64,000 nucleotides of DNA from SIG598 sp045580875 (GCA_045580875.1 JAZNOP010000117.1:1-64000); one strand, 5' to 3'. Numbered from the stretch's first letter, positions 26,928 through 36,478 are shown. The notes: generated by a model not told the origin, from the sequence alone. Made by a program: numbers and translations.

Positions 26928-28808
26928 TTACCAGTAGTTGTAGCCGCCTCTGGGGGCACCGTAGCCCTCATCATCGTAGTCATAATCACCGTCGTCGCCG
27001 TAGTCATCGTCATCGTACTCATCATCGTACCCGTCGTCATACTCGTCGTCGTAGTCATCATAACCGTCATCGTCATACTCATCGTAATCAGATGCGCCGT
27101 ACTCTACATCCTCGTAATATTCATCATCGTACTCATCACCGTAATCAGAGTATTCATCATACTCATCATAACGGCCGTAACCGCTGCGGCGGTCATCATA
27201 GTACTCTTCCTCTTCTTCGTATGTGCCGTAACGCGGATCATCATATTCTCCGTACGGCATACGTCCTACAGGCGTTCTCTGAGCGCGGCGCGAACGGCGT
27301 TCCTCCATCTCGCTGAGACGGTCAGCCAGTCTGCCTCCGTGTCTTCCCGAACCGAGAGATACAGAACGTCTGGGCGGCGGGGGCGGCGGATAATCGGGCT
27401 CAGATATTTCAGGTGCAGCCGGAAGCTCCTCGCCTGTTTCGTCAGATGCGGCAGAAATCACAGCTTCTCTGGGCGCACGTGCAGCATTCTCACGCTGAGC
27501 AAAGAGGCTGCTGAGCGATTCGGTAACCTCTTCGTTAAGTTCCTCAAGCTCTGCTGAGGTTTCGTCCGGTTCGGAAAGCTCGGCTATATCGCCAACGGTG
27601 AATGTCGGCATCATAACCATGCTCTCTTCTTCAAATTCATTCATCTGAGCAACAGGCATAACAGAGGATTCGAGAACCTCAAGTGCACGTCTGCCGCTGA
27701 GCATATCATCACGGAAGGAATCTATTCCACCGTACTTCGATGTTCCGTCACCAAGCTGACCGAGAGCACCGAACTCCTCAGCTACTCTCATTCCTGCACC
27801 GCGTGTGGTATAGGCATCAGGACCGGCACCGGGAAGCGGGCGCTGCATTACCGGACGGCGCGGAGCCTGCATATACGGCTGGCGCATCATCGGAGCGGGC
27901 ACAGCCTGTCCGTACGGAGCTCTCTGCGGCTGCTGATAGCGCTGCGGCATATTCGGACGCTGCTGCGCGGGCATCGGAACTCTCTGCGGCATACGCTGTC
28001 TGACCGGAACAGATGCATAGAACATCATTCCTATTGCAAGAACGGTAAGCAGCAGATCGGAAAAGCTTGCTCTGTAGGGTGCTCTCACACTTTCAGAAAG
28101 CTGGTTGAATTCCGGCTTTCCGCTAAGGGCAAGGATAAATCTCGGAAGGGTGACCAGCGCGCCGAAAAGCACCGCTGCACATCCGCTTCCAAAAAGCATT
28201 TTCGAGGAATTCTCTGCCGCGCCGGAAAGGAATTTCGCAGCAGCAAGCAGGAAAAGTGTCATGAATACCATGAAAACAAGGTCATATATACTCTCATTGA
28301 TATTCGCTCTTGTTGTGAAATCGAAGAATGTGAGCACCATTCGCATTCCCATCCACAGCACCGGCAGCATCATTATGACCGGACGGCTCTCGATGAGATT
28401 GTTTCCCATGAAGAAGCTGACCGCCGGGAAAAGGAAAGCCAGAACACATATAAGACCGAGGCATGAATAGACAAGACCTATCGTGCCTTCAAATCTCGCT
28501 GTCTCCTGATTAAGAAGATCGGAAGCCGACTCCCAGCCTATTGCCAGAGCTGTTCCGCCGCAGACCAGTCCCAGAAACGGTGATCTGATGTTCGGGCTGT
28601 ACTGCGGATGATTCTTCGACATCAGCGCTGTAACATAGCAGCCAACGACGCACAGAACCAGTAAAACAGGCAGTATTATATTGAGTGCCCCTTCCGACTT
28701 GAAAAAGCCGGAGGAATAATCGACCGAAGTAAGCAGTTGATAAGTTTTCAGCGGAAGCGCTATCAGTGCTCCCACAAGGAAAACGATCAGCGTATTGCGT
28801 ATTTTCAT
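26928..28808 (-). CDS. Eight-helix membrane protein with a proline-rich linker and an Asp/Tyr tail
   Basis: A 626-residue protein that matches no family I recognise. About eight hydrophobic helices fill residues 1-265. A Pro/Gln/Arg-rich linker (about 270-330, with repeats of QRVPMPAQQRP and QRYQQPQRAP type) and a mixed acidic region follow. The last 105 or so residues are almost only Asp, Tyr, Glu and Gly (DEYDDEYYED, DYDDEYDDGYDDEYDDDDYG). The tail DNA is strongly repetitive but in frame. The tail is probably cytoplasmic and could bind metal or protein partners, which is inference. ATG at 28808 was preferred over the TTG just before it. Confidence 0.75.
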   Translation of the reverse strand: MKIRNTLIVFLVGALIALPLKTYQLLTSVDYSSGFFKSEGALNIILPVLLVLCVVGCYVTALMSKNHPQYSPNIRSPFLGLVCGGTALAIGWESASDLLNQETARFEGTIGLVYSCLGLICVLAFLFPAVSFFMGNNLIESRPVIMMLPVLWMGMRMVLTFFDFTTRANINESIYDLVFMVFMTLFLLAAAKFLSGAAENSSKMLFGSGCAAVLFGALVTLPRFILALSGKPEFNQLSESVRAPYRASFSDLLLTVLAIGMMFYASVPVRQRMPQRVPMPAQQRPNMPQRYQQPQRAPYGQAVPAPMMRQPYMQAPRRPVMQRPLPGAGPDAYTTRGAGMRVAEEFGALGQLGDGTSKYGGIDSFRDDMLSGRRALEVLESSVMPVAQMNEFEEESMVMMPTFTVGDIAELSEPDETSAELEELNEEVTESLSSLFAQRENAARAPREAVISAASDETGEELPAAPEISEPDYPPPPPPRRSVSLGSGRHGGRLADRLSEMEERRSRRAQRTPVGRMPYGEYDDPRYGTYEEEEEYYDDRRSGYGRYDEYDEYSDYGDEYDDEYYEDVEYGASDYDEYDDDGYDDYDDEYDDGYDDEYDDDDYGDDGDYDYDDEGYGAPRGGYNYW

Positions 28809-28965
28809 CAATATTACCCCGCTGTTTGTAATATACCATCCACCGCGCCTGCTCTTCAGACAGCCGGCGCGCGCTGGCTTGCACGAATTTTCCTAATATA
28901 TTATTTTATATTATATATTCACTAAAGTCAATAAACAATATTCACAGCCACAAGTGTCTGCCGTA

Positions 28966-29892
28966 TTACTCAAAAAGCCCTGCTGACATATATCTCTCGC
29001 CGGAATCAGGCAGGATAACGACAATCAGTCTGCCTGCCAGTTCTTCGCGCTTTGCAGCCTGCGATGCTGCATAAAGAGCTGCACCGCCGGATATTCCGCA
29101 GAGTATCCCCTCAGAAGCGGCAAGTGCGCGGCAGGTTTCCACTGCCTGCTCCGTTGTGACTGCGATTATCTCATCGAGCAGCGCTGTATCGGTCGTTTCA
29201 GGAATAAAGTCAGCTCCTATTCCCTGCAGACCGTGCCTGCCGGGCTGACCGCCCGAAAGCACCGGAGAATCTGCCGGCTCAACAGCAATAATACGCACCT
29301 GCGGATTCTGCTCCCTGAGATATCTTCCTGTGCCGGATATCGTACCGCCTGTACCGACACCTGCGACAAGTGCGCACACAGTGCCGTCAGTATCCCGCCA
29401 TATTTCCGGACCTGTAGTCTCGTAATGCACCTGAGGATTTGCCGGATTGACAAACTGTCCGGTAATGATTGAATTCGGCGTTTCAGCAGCTATCTCCTTT
29501 GCCTTTGCGATGGCTCCGCTCATGCCGAGCGCACCGTCAGTGAGCACAAGTTCTGCACCGTATGCACTGAGCAGCTGACGTCGCTCGATGCTCATGGTGT
29601 CCGGCATGGTGAGTATGACATTATACCCCTTAATCCTTGCTGCAAGTGCCAGTCCTATACCGGTATTGCCGCTCGTCGGCTCGATCACTGTGCCGCCCGG
29701 AGCAAGTTTTCCATCCTTTTCCGCTGCCTCTATCATGGCAATTCCGACGCGGTCCTTTGCGCTGCCGGCAGGATTGAAGCTTTCCATCTTTGCTGCAATT
29801 CTTCCGCAGCAGCCCGCTTCACGGCAGAAGCGATCAAGGCTGACAAGCGGTGTATTGCCGACAAGCTCGGTTATATTGCTGTATATTTTCAT
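28966..29892 (-). CDS. cysK: Cysteine synthase (O-acetylserine sulfhydrylase)
   Basis: A 308-residue PLP enzyme that makes cysteine from O-acetylserine and sulfide. The PLP lysine is Lys46 in NPAGSAKDR. The substrate loop is EPTSGNTGIGLA (near 71-82), and GVGTGGTISGTGRY binds the phosphate. Length is normal. GAGGTG lies before ATG at 29892. The HD-domain gene is about 60 bases upstream on the same strand. Together with the window's desulfurases this completes a make-and-use route for cysteine sulfur. Confidence 0.95.
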   Translation of the reverse strand: MKIYSNITELVGNTPLVSLDRFCREAGCCGRIAAKMESFNPAGSAKDRVGIAMIEAAEKDGKLAPGGTVIEPTSGNTGIGLALAARIKGYNVILTMPDTMSIERRQLLSAYGAELVLTDGALGMSGAIAKAKEIAAETPNSIITGQFVNPANPQVHYETTGPEIWRDTDGTVCALVAGVGTGGTISGTGRYLREQNPQVRIIAVEPADSPVLSGGQPGRHGLQGIGADFIPETTDTALLDEIIAVTTEQAVETCRALAASEGILCGISGGAALYAASQAAKREELAGRLIVVILPDSGERYMSAGLFE

Positions 29893-29952
29893 CTCTGTTG
29901 CACCTCAGACTAAACGCAGAAACTGCGCGGAATCAGCTTGGCTGCAGGCATA

Positions 29953-30612
29953 CTAAGCCAGCAGCATATCGTTAATATATGTATGGAATTCCAGCCCGAG
30001 CTTTTCGGCTGCTCTGCGGCAGAGAAGCATACGCTCCATGAATATTTCAAAATATTCAAGAGCCGAAAATCGTTTTGTATCGATAGTGAGAAACAGATTG
30101 ATGGCTGTTTTCTCCTCGTTTATTCTGACAAGAGCGTTTCTGACCGAATAGTTCACCCGGTCATGTATATCAAACGTTGCAAAATCGCGGTTGCGCACAC
30201 GGCTGCGGCGTACATCGCATTTGTCGCTTATGATGAGTGCGGCAGCGACTGCATTGACCGGAAAGGCGGTTGCTTCGTCATGATTGCCGATAGCTGTGAT
30301 TACTGTGGTCAGCTCCTCCGGCGGCATACCCATTTCATCAAGAATGCGGAATGCCATTATGGCTCCGCTCTGCGCGTGGTCATTGCGGTTGACAAGATTG
30401 CCGATATCGTGGATATATGCAGCTATCTGCGCAAGCTCAGCATCTCTCTCCGGATACCCGAGGGTGGAAAGAATATATTTCGCTGTTGCCGCTACACGTC
30501 TGCCGTGGCTGAAGCTGTGTTCGGTATAGCCCAGCGCGGCGAGAGATTCGTCTGCTTTCTTTATATAGAGATTGATTTTCTCATTTGTTTTCAGTTCGTT
30601 GTAGGTTATCAT
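29953..30612 (-). CDS. HD-domain phosphohydrolase
   Basis: A 219-residue metal-dependent phosphohydrolase. HSFSHGRRVAATAKYIL (33-49) gives the first histidine. AAYIHDIGN (65-73) gives the HD pair, and NHDE and ISDKCDVRRSRVR add later ligands. It resembles uncharacterised HD proteins of Clostridia that hydrolyse nucleotides, but no specific substrate can be named. GGGAG lies 9 bases before ATG. The dCMP deaminase gene ends 26 bases upstream on the same strand, so both are likely in one transcript. Confidence 0.78.
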   Translation of the reverse strand: MITYNELKTNEKINLYIKKADESLAALGYTEHSFSHGRRVAATAKYILSTLGYPERDAELAQIAAYIHDIGNLVNRNDHAQSGAIMAFRILDEMGMPPEELTTVITAIGNHDEATAFPVNAVAAALIISDKCDVRRSRVRNRDFATFDIHDRVNYSVRNALVRINEEKTAINLFLTIDTKRFSALEYFEIFMERMLLCRRAAEKLGLEFHTYINDMLLA

Positions 30613-30638
30613 AATACAGTACTCCCGTACAGAGCGTC

Positions 30639-31124
30639 TTATTTCTCAACGCAGAAATCAAGCGTAATGCTGTCCGACTCCGGCACAAATTTACGCATGG
30701 CAACACCAGCTGATGTCAGCATACGCTTTGATGCAAGGGTAGCATCTGTGTGGGCGTATTTATCAGAAAGATAAACAACCTCGGTTATGCCTGCCTGAAT
30801 AATCGCCTTGGCGCACTCGTTGCAGGGGAAGAGCGCAACGTAGAGGCTTGCTCCGCTGAGCGACTTGCCGCCGGCATTGAGTATGGCATTGAGCTCGGCA
30901 TGGACAACAAAGGGATATTTGGTCTGCTCGCCCTCGCGGTCCCACGGATACTCATCGTCAGAGCAGCCCTTCGGGAAGCCGTTGTAGCCGGTGGAGAGTA
31001 TGATTTTATTGCGGTCCACTATGCAGCAGCCGACCTGTGTGCTCGGGTCCTTGCTGCGCTTTGCTGCAAGCAGTGCAATACCCATGAAATATTCGTCCCA
31101 GGAAATATAGCTGTCTCTTTTCAT
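30639..31124 (-). CDS. Deoxycytidylate (dCMP) deaminase
   Basis: A 161-residue zinc deaminase converting dCMP to dUMP for thymidylate synthesis. The zinc-binding and catalytic motif is His75-Ala-Glu77 in VVHAELNAIL, with Pro100-Cys101-x-x-Cys104 in LFPCNECAKAI. The N-terminal SWDEYFMGIALLAAKRSKDPSTQVG is typical of the dCMP/ComEB family. Length is normal. A short 8-bp hairpin at 31160-31183 lies in its leader. Confidence 0.92.
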   Translation of the reverse strand: MKRDSYISWDEYFMGIALLAAKRSKDPSTQVGCCIVDRNKIILSTGYNGFPKGCSDDEYPWDREGEQTKYPFVVHAELNAILNAGGKSLSGASLYVALFPCNECAKAIIQAGITEVVYLSDKYAHTDATLASKRMLTSAGVAMRKFVPESDSITLDFCVEK

Positions 31125-31364
31125 AAACTTACGCAGCTCCTTTCTCCGTGTAAAAGTCCGCCGGAAAACATTTTATTTCCGGCAGGAACGTGAATATATA
31201 TTTATTCAATATATATTGTAACACATATTACCTGATTGTCAAAGATTTTTTGGCACAGCACAGCCTTCCGGATGAATATTTTCAAATATGCGCACCTTCA
31301 TGGAATGATATGGTATGCCAATGATACATTTAATGATAATTTACCTAAAATAATACATTTCATA

Positions 31365-31393
31365 TTGAACAATTATATTGGATATGCTAAAAT
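31365..31393 (+). promoter_or_regulatory. Promoter of the MFS gene, in a 314-base intergenic region
   Basis: TTGAAC (31365-31370) and TAAAAT (31388-31393, with an extended TGC) are 17 bases apart, about 45 bases before the start. The remainder of 31125-31438 is AT-rich with no gene seen. Confidence 0.75.
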
Positions 31394-31438
31394 CATATAA
31401 CAGGCATGATCCCAACAAAACGAAAAGGAAGATGTAAG

Positions 31439-32992
31439 ATGAAACTCAATTACAAACGGACGATCCTGGTCGGCTTTGCCTTCTTTCTGATCTCCACCTT
31501 CTGGCAGGCTTACGACACCATTGTGCCGAAGATTCTTACCGACAAATTCGGTATGTCTCAGGCATACTCCGGCATCGTCATGGCGATCGACAACATTCTC
31601 GCCCTGTTCCTGCTTCCCCTCTTCGGCGCTCTTTCCGACAAGGTCAACACCAAGCTCGGTAAGCGTACCCCGTTCATTCTTGTCGGTACTCTCGTAGCTG
31701 TAGTTGCATTTATCGGTCTTACATTCTCCGATAATCTCCAGCTCACCCAGATCAGCGACGTTGCTGATATAAACAGCACACACTCCCTTGAGACACTTTA
31801 TGACAATCAGTACGACACCGTACTTCGCACACCTGACGGCGTTGAATACGTTCTGACCGAACAGTTCAGCCGCGAGGAGTTCACAGCTATCACCACTGAT
31901 ACTGTTGCTGAGGTCAACGGCGAAGAGGTCAACCTCTACACCAACTATGTTGTTCCTGCACGTCAGGCTTACGCATGGCAGAAGACCGTTTCCAATCCTC
32001 AGCCGCTCATTTTCTTCATGGCAACCCTGCTTGTAGTGCTTATTGCAATGGCAACCTTCCGTTCTCCTGCAGTCGCACTTATGCCTGATGTCACCATCAA
32101 GCCGCTGCGCTCCAAGGGCAACGCTGTCATCAACCTGATGGGCACCGCCGGCGGAATCAGCGTTCTCATTCTCGGTACTGTATTTGCCACCAGCTCGGCA
32201 AAGAACGCTCTGATGAGCTACACTGTATTCTTCAGCGTTGTTGCTGGCATCATGCTTACCGCTCTGCTCATCTTCCTCCTGACCGTCAGAGAACCGAAGT
32301 TTGTTGCTGAAATGCAGCAGCAGAGTGCCGAGTTCGGCATTGATGAAAGTGCAATCGACGAGACCACCGGCGAAAAGCGCAAGCTCAGCCGCGGCGAAGT
32401 TGCTTCCCTGCTCTTCATTCTTGCATCGGTCGTATTCTGGTTCATGGGCTACAACGCTGTAACCAGCAAGTATTCGGTCTATGCTCCCAACGTTCTCAAC
32501 CTCAACTACAATACCACCCTCCTGCTTGCCAATGCCGCAGCTATCGTTTCCTATCTGCCGGTTGGTATGATCGCATCGAAGATCGGTCGTAAAAAGACCA
32601 TCATTGCCGGTGTTATCATGCTCTTCACCGCATTCGCAGTTGCTTCCACCCTGCGTGCAGGCAGCTCCCCCATTATTCTTAACTGCATGTTTGCTCTTGC
32701 CGGCATGGCCTGGGCTACCATCAACGTCAACTCCTTCCCGATGGTCGTTGAACTGGCTACCGGCAGTGACGTCGGCAAGTACACCGGCTTCTACTACACC
32801 GCTAGCATGGCTGCACAGACCCTCACTCCGTACTTCAGCGGTCTTCTCATGGACAAGTTCGGTATGACCACCCTCTTCCCCTACGCAGCCTGCGCTGTTG
32901 CTCTGGCATTCATGACCATGCTGTTTGTCCGTCATGGCGACAACAAGCCGTCTGCAGCAAAGGGTCTTGAGGCTTTTGACACCGACGATTAA
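31439..32992 (+). CDS. MFS transporter, SLC45/GPH-like sugar carrier type
   Basis: A 517-residue inner membrane carrier with about twelve helices. The N-terminal half has the SFWQAYDTIVPKIL start and the loop motif GALSDKVNTKLGKRTPFILVG (D-x-x-x-K-x-G-R-R/K-P), typical of the GPH/SLC45 branch. FRSPAVALMPDVT is also characteristic. A soluble loop of about 75 residues (near 100-175) between early helices is unusual. The C-terminal half repeats the pattern with GMIASKIGRKKT. The substrate is probably a sugar, which is inference. The start is ATG at 31439. GDPD follows 49 bases later. Confidence 0.85.
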   Translation: MKLNYKRTILVGFAFFLISTFWQAYDTIVPKILTDKFGMSQAYSGIVMAIDNILALFLLPLFGALSDKVNTKLGKRTPFILVGTLVAVVAFIGLTFSDNLQLTQISDVADINSTHSLETLYDNQYDTVLRTPDGVEYVLTEQFSREEFTAITTDTVAEVNGEEVNLYTNYVVPARQAYAWQKTVSNPQPLIFFMATLLVVLIAMATFRSPAVALMPDVTIKPLRSKGNAVINLMGTAGGISVLILGTVFATSSAKNALMSYTVFFSVVAGIMLTALLIFLLTVREPKFVAEMQQQSAEFGIDESAIDETTGEKRKLSRGEVASLLFILASVVFWFMGYNAVTSKYSVYAPNVLNLNYNTTLLLANAAAIVSYLPVGMIASKIGRKKTIIAGVIMLFTAFAVASTLRAGSSPIILNCMFALAGMAWATINVNSFPMVVELATGSDVGKYTGFYYTASMAAQTLTPYFSGLLMDKFGMTTLFPYAACAVALAFMTMLFVRHGDNKPSAAKGLEAFDTDD

Positions 32993-33041
32993 TAACTGCA
33001 ATAAATTCAGCGATAAAATATAAGGATACTGGTAAATCAAA

Positions 33042-33893
33042 ATGGAAATCATTGAAACTCTTATTGTAGTAGTCTTCATGCTCGCACTTATACTTGCAGT
33101 GGTCTATCTGCTGCTTATCATGCCCTCCATGCGCCGTCACAAGGTCATGAAGCGCTGCAACGGCAGACAGTTTGCTCACCGCGGTCTGCATGACAGCAGC
33201 AAGCGTATTCCCGAAAACACTCTCGCGGCATACAGGCAGGCTGTTGAAAAAGGCTACGGCATCGAATTCGACGTGCGAGTCACTGCTGACGGCGTCCCCG
33301 TAGTCATGCACGACCCCAACACAAAGCGCATGACCGGCACCGACCTTGTTGTAAACGAGGTCAATTATTCTCAGCTCACCGGTCTTCGCATCAGCGGCAC
33401 CGACCAGCACATTCCCACCCTCGCAGAGGTTCTCACTCTTGTAAAAGGTCAGGTTCCTCTCATTGTTGAGCTGAAGATCGACAAAAACAACTTCGATGTA
33501 CTCGGAGAAAAGGTCTTCGAACTTCTTGACAAGTATAAGGGCGACTATTTGATCGAGTGTTTTGACCCGCGTATGCTCTCGTGGGTACGCAAAAACCGCC
33601 CTCGCGCTGTACGCGGACAGCTGGTAATGTTCTACAAGCGTCACGGTGACAAGACCATGCCGCCCATCGTGGATTTCGTTGCACACAATCTCATAACCAA
33701 CGTTATCGCACGTCCCGACTTCATTTCGGTCTACTATCCTGACAGAGGAAAGCTCCCCTTCACTCTCTGCCGCCTGCTCGGCGCATATGAGTTCGATTGG
33801 ACAGTAACCTCCCAGAAGCAGCTTGATATCTGCCGTAATGATGGCGTTGAATCGACTATTTTCGAGGGATTCATCCCTGACAGCAGCAAGTAA
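33042..33893 (+). CDS. Membrane-anchored glycerophosphodiester phosphodiesterase
   Basis: A 283-residue GDPD-family enzyme that cleaves glycerophosphodiesters to glycerol-3-phosphate and an alcohol. One N-terminal membrane helix (about 5-27) is followed by the TIM-barrel. FAHRGLHD (His-Arg) and PENTLAAYRQAVEKGYGIEFDVRVTADG-type sequence carry the catalytic His, Glu and metal ligands, with VMHDP as the second histidine. It could act on lipid-derived or teichoic-acid material outside the cell. It is probably co-transcribed with the MFS gene and ends at a strong terminator. Confidence 0.9.
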   Translation: MEIIETLIVVVFMLALILAVVYLLLIMPSMRRHKVMKRCNGRQFAHRGLHDSSKRIPENTLAAYRQAVEKGYGIEFDVRVTADGVPVVMHDPNTKRMTGTDLVVNEVNYSQLTGLRISGTDQHIPTLAEVLTLVKGQVPLIVELKIDKNNFDVLGEKVFELLDKYKGDYLIECFDPRMLSWVRKNRPRAVRGQLVMFYKRHGDKTMPPIVDFVAHNLITNVIARPDFISVYYPDRGKLPFTLCRLLGAYEFDWTVTSQKQLDICRNDGVESTIFEGFIPDSSK

Positions 33894-33903
33894 AACGTAC
33901 ATA

Positions 33904-33940
33904 AAAAGGCTCTGCACCAAAGCACGGTGCAGAGCCTTTT
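33904..33940. terminator. Bidirectional terminator between GDPD and cdaR
   Basis: A perfect 15-bp stem (33904-33918 with 33926-33940) has a 7-base loop and A-rich and T-rich flanks, between convergent genes. Confidence 0.93.
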
Positions 33941-33974
33941 TTATGTTTTATGAATGTTCAGAATACCTGTTTCA

Positions 33975-35354
33975 TCAGCCTTCAGGCGAGACGGTCAGGG
34001 TATAGCTTCCGTATACCCAGCATCGGTCGGCGCCCTTGATTCTGATTATCGCAGGCATTTTGCGCTGTCCGCTGGTACCGTCGTAGGTGCTCATATCAGC
34101 CATTACAGTAAAGCTGCTTTCGTCGAGCTCATTCATCTGACTCTTCGGTCCGATGACAATGAATTCAATCGAATCGGTAAGCACTGACGCCTTCACGCCC
34201 TCAATGCCTGTGATTCCGAAGCTGCCGTTGTTTTCTACCGTATAATGTCTTGCCGAATAGTGGGAAATATCAAAGGTTACTGTAACCTCGGTTCTGCCGC
34301 TGAGCTCCTCTATTCCGGAGGAAAGATTGAGCGGGAATGTCATTGTTCTGCCGCCGATATACAGCGCCGACATGTCTATGCCCTCTACGGAATAGGTTCC
34401 GGCAGCGGTCAGCTTATCGATAGCATCAACATCACCCTCAAGCGTTATGGTTCTTGGTGTGACCGAATATTTCAGCGAGCTGACATCAAAGCCCTCCGGA
34501 ACATTTCTTATCGGAACGCTTATTGCAAGCTCTGCCTGCTTTCTGATTGGAATGGTAACAGTGATATTTTCTGCTGCAGGCTCTCCTGCCATGGTACTGC
34601 CCTCAAGTGTGCCGATATCATTGTAATCGATAACGGTGATCCACTTTGTTTCGTCTGCCGGTATTTCATTGCCCTCAGCGTCGTGATAGCTTATCACACC
34701 GGGAGTTTTCTCGCTTTTTGAAAGGGTCATCTCGACGTTTGCGGTGACCCTGATCGAAGCAATTTTCTCAACAACCGATTCAGGTCCCTGCACTGTGAGA
34801 CTCTTTATTGAGCTGTAGTAATCGCCGATTATAAGGTCGTCACTGCTGGTAGAAACACCGTTGACTATGACCTTGTCTGTCGGGATTCTCTTCTGCTGTA
34901 TGCGGTCAAACCATACTCTGATGAAATTATGACCGTCTTTGATTCGCGCTGTGACATCATGACCGCTGCAGGATACCGTAAGCTGGAGCAGATGCTCGCC
35001 TGCCGAGGTAACATTGCTCAGCTGGGCTGTTATTGTTATATCTTCAGCGGTGACACGGCTTATCTCATAAATTGAACCGCTTATCTCCACATCAACCTTT
35101 GAATCCACAAACGACTCCGGAGAGGTTATGGAAATAAGCTGCAGCTCGTGGAATTCCTCAAGGTCCTCTGTGTCGATAAGTATCGGTACATCAGTCACTA
35201 CCGTCTTTGAGTCGTCACTGACATACAGCGTGATCATGACCCAGCAGGTTATCGCCAGTATCACTGAAATTACCGCCAGGGCCTTGTTTGTATACAGCCA
35301 GTCAAAGCGGATGCGCTTTTTTTCTGTTTTTTCTGCTTTGGTCTTATTACTCAT
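33975..35354 (-). CDS. cdaR: YbbR-domain protein, CdaR-like regulator of diadenylate cyclase
   Basis: A 459-residue protein with one N-terminal membrane helix (about 22-45, after a basic cytoplasmic end). Several YbbR repeats follow outside the membrane; segments such as KTVVTDVPI, IPTDKVIVNG and LAISVPIRNVPEGF mark repeats. In Firmicutes CdaR binds and tunes CdaA. The ATG at 35354 overlaps the cdaA stop by 8 bases and has AAGAGGA in front, so translation is coupled. The glmM gene that normally follows is absent here; the next gene is convergent. Confidence 0.85.
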   Translation of the reverse strand: MSNKTKAEKTEKKRIRFDWLYTNKALAVISVILAITCWVMITLYVSDDSKTVVTDVPILIDTEDLEEFHELQLISITSPESFVDSKVDVEISGSIYEISRVTAEDITITAQLSNVTSAGEHLLQLTVSCSGHDVTARIKDGHNFIRVWFDRIQQKRIPTDKVIVNGVSTSSDDLIIGDYYSSIKSLTVQGPESVVEKIASIRVTANVEMTLSKSEKTPGVISYHDAEGNEIPADETKWITVIDYNDIGTLEGSTMAGEPAAENITVTIPIRKQAELAISVPIRNVPEGFDVSSLKYSVTPRTITLEGDVDAIDKLTAAGTYSVEGIDMSALYIGGRTMTFPLNLSSGIEELSGRTEVTVTFDISHYSARHYTVENNGSFGITGIEGVKASVLTDSIEFIVIGPKSQMNELDESSFTVMADMSTYDGTSGQRKMPAIIRIKGADRCWVYGSYTLTVSPEG

Positions 35355-36252
35355 TTGCAGCATCCTCTTTTTTCTTTGATCCTTTTATTCTGCCAAAAAG
35401 CTCTTCACCCTTGCGGCGAAGTGCTGCACGTCTGTCACCGTCATCGTCTGCACTGTCAATCAGCAGACCCATCAGCAGCGAGGTGAGTTCAACAGCATCG
35501 TAGGTGGAAGTTATCTTGCCGTTGTACGCAACCGAGAAACGTCCCGATTCTTCCGATACAACCACGACAACTGCATCGGAATTTTCACTCATGCCTATTG
35601 CGGCACGGTGACGGGTACCCATATTCGGGTCTATGTCGGTATTCTGTGTCAGAGGAAGTATGCAGCCGGCGGCGCACACGCGGTTGTCGCGTATTACAAC
35701 TGCGCCGTCATGCAGCGGTGCTTTATTGAAGAAAATATTAGCTATGACAGGAACATTCGGCGCTGCATCGACTATCGTTCCTGTGCTGACTATGTCGTTC
35801 AGCTTTATCTCCTGTTCGAACACGATGAGCGCGCCCATGCACTGCTTCTTGAGCGTACGTGCGCTCTCGACAACATTGCTTATGGTTGCGAGTGTCTCAC
35901 TGCGTTTTGCTTCGTCTTCATCCTTGCCGAAAAGATTGGAAACAGAAAATTTGCTTCTGCCGACTTTTTCCAGCACGCTTCTTATTTCAGGCTGGAATAC
36001 GAAGACCAGCGCTATTGCTGCATTGCGGATGATAACGTCGACTATGTATGATACCATCTGCAGATGAAGAATGCCTGCAACTACATAGGTTGCAAGAATA
36101 ACCAGCACTCCCTTGAATACCATCTGCGCTCTGGAATCTCTGATGAAAACCAGAAGCTTATAAAAAATAAAAGATATTATCGCAATATCAGCAATATCGC
36201 TCCAGCCAACTTCGCTCAGAACGATCTTAATTCCTTCAAGAACCCCGCTCAT
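35347..36252 (-). CDS. cdaA: Diadenylate cyclase CdaA (makes c-di-AMP)
   Basis: A 301-residue membrane enzyme making c-di-AMP from two ATP. Three N-terminal helices (about 22-38, 47-63 and 70-86) are followed by the DAC domain. The catalytic DGA is at 182-184 (PLHDGAVVI) and RHR at 214-216 (GTRHRAAIG). Length is close to the family norm. The start is ATG at 36252, 7 bases after GGAGGA. A weak promoter (TTGAAT/TAAAAT, 36324-36351) lies upstream. C-di-AMP controls potassium uptake, osmolyte transport and wall integrity. Confidence 0.94.
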   Translation of the reverse strand: MSGVLEGIKIVLSEVGWSDIADIAIISFIFYKLLVFIRDSRAQMVFKGVLVILATYVVAGILHLQMVSYIVDVIIRNAAIALVFVFQPEIRSVLEKVGRSKFSVSNLFGKDEDEAKRSETLATISNVVESARTLKKQCMGALIVFEQEIKLNDIVSTGTIVDAAPNVPVIANIFFNKAPLHDGAVVIRDNRVCAAGCILPLTQNTDIDPNMGTRHRAAIGMSENSDAVVVVVSEESGRFSVAYNGKITSTYDAVELTSLLMGLLIDSADDDGDRRAALRRKGEELFGRIKGSKKKEDAANE

Positions 36253-36435
36253 AAGAATCCTCCGGGCATATATTTCAACAGGCATCAGTGCCTTTTCTGC
36301 GCACTTATCCTTTATACTATATTATTTTAACATATATACAGCAGGATTCAATATTTTTTTGTATTCAAAATAAAAAAATTTGTACAGTCTCTGCCAGTTC
36401 TTAAGCCCATGACCAACATACACAAAACGGACAAA

Positions 36436-36473
36436 AGGACAGACCGATGTTTCCGTCCGCATCAGTCTGTCCT
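36436..36473 (-). terminator. Terminator after the class V aminotransferase-like gene
   Basis: A 14-bp stem with one wobble (36436-36449 with 36460-36473) is followed by TTTT on the minus strand, just after the stop at 36479. Confidence 0.8.
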
Positions 36474-36478
36474 GCGAT

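Noticed and set aside
26960..27200. Dense short repeats resembling a minisatellite or CRISPR
   Set aside because: Repeat units are irregular and stay in frame, encoding the Asp/Tyr tail of a membrane protein. There are no spacers.
31373..33079. A 568-codon antisense frame across the MFS gene
   Set aside because: It is Cys/Gly/Asn-rich without motifs. The plus strand encodes a clear twelve-helix carrier.
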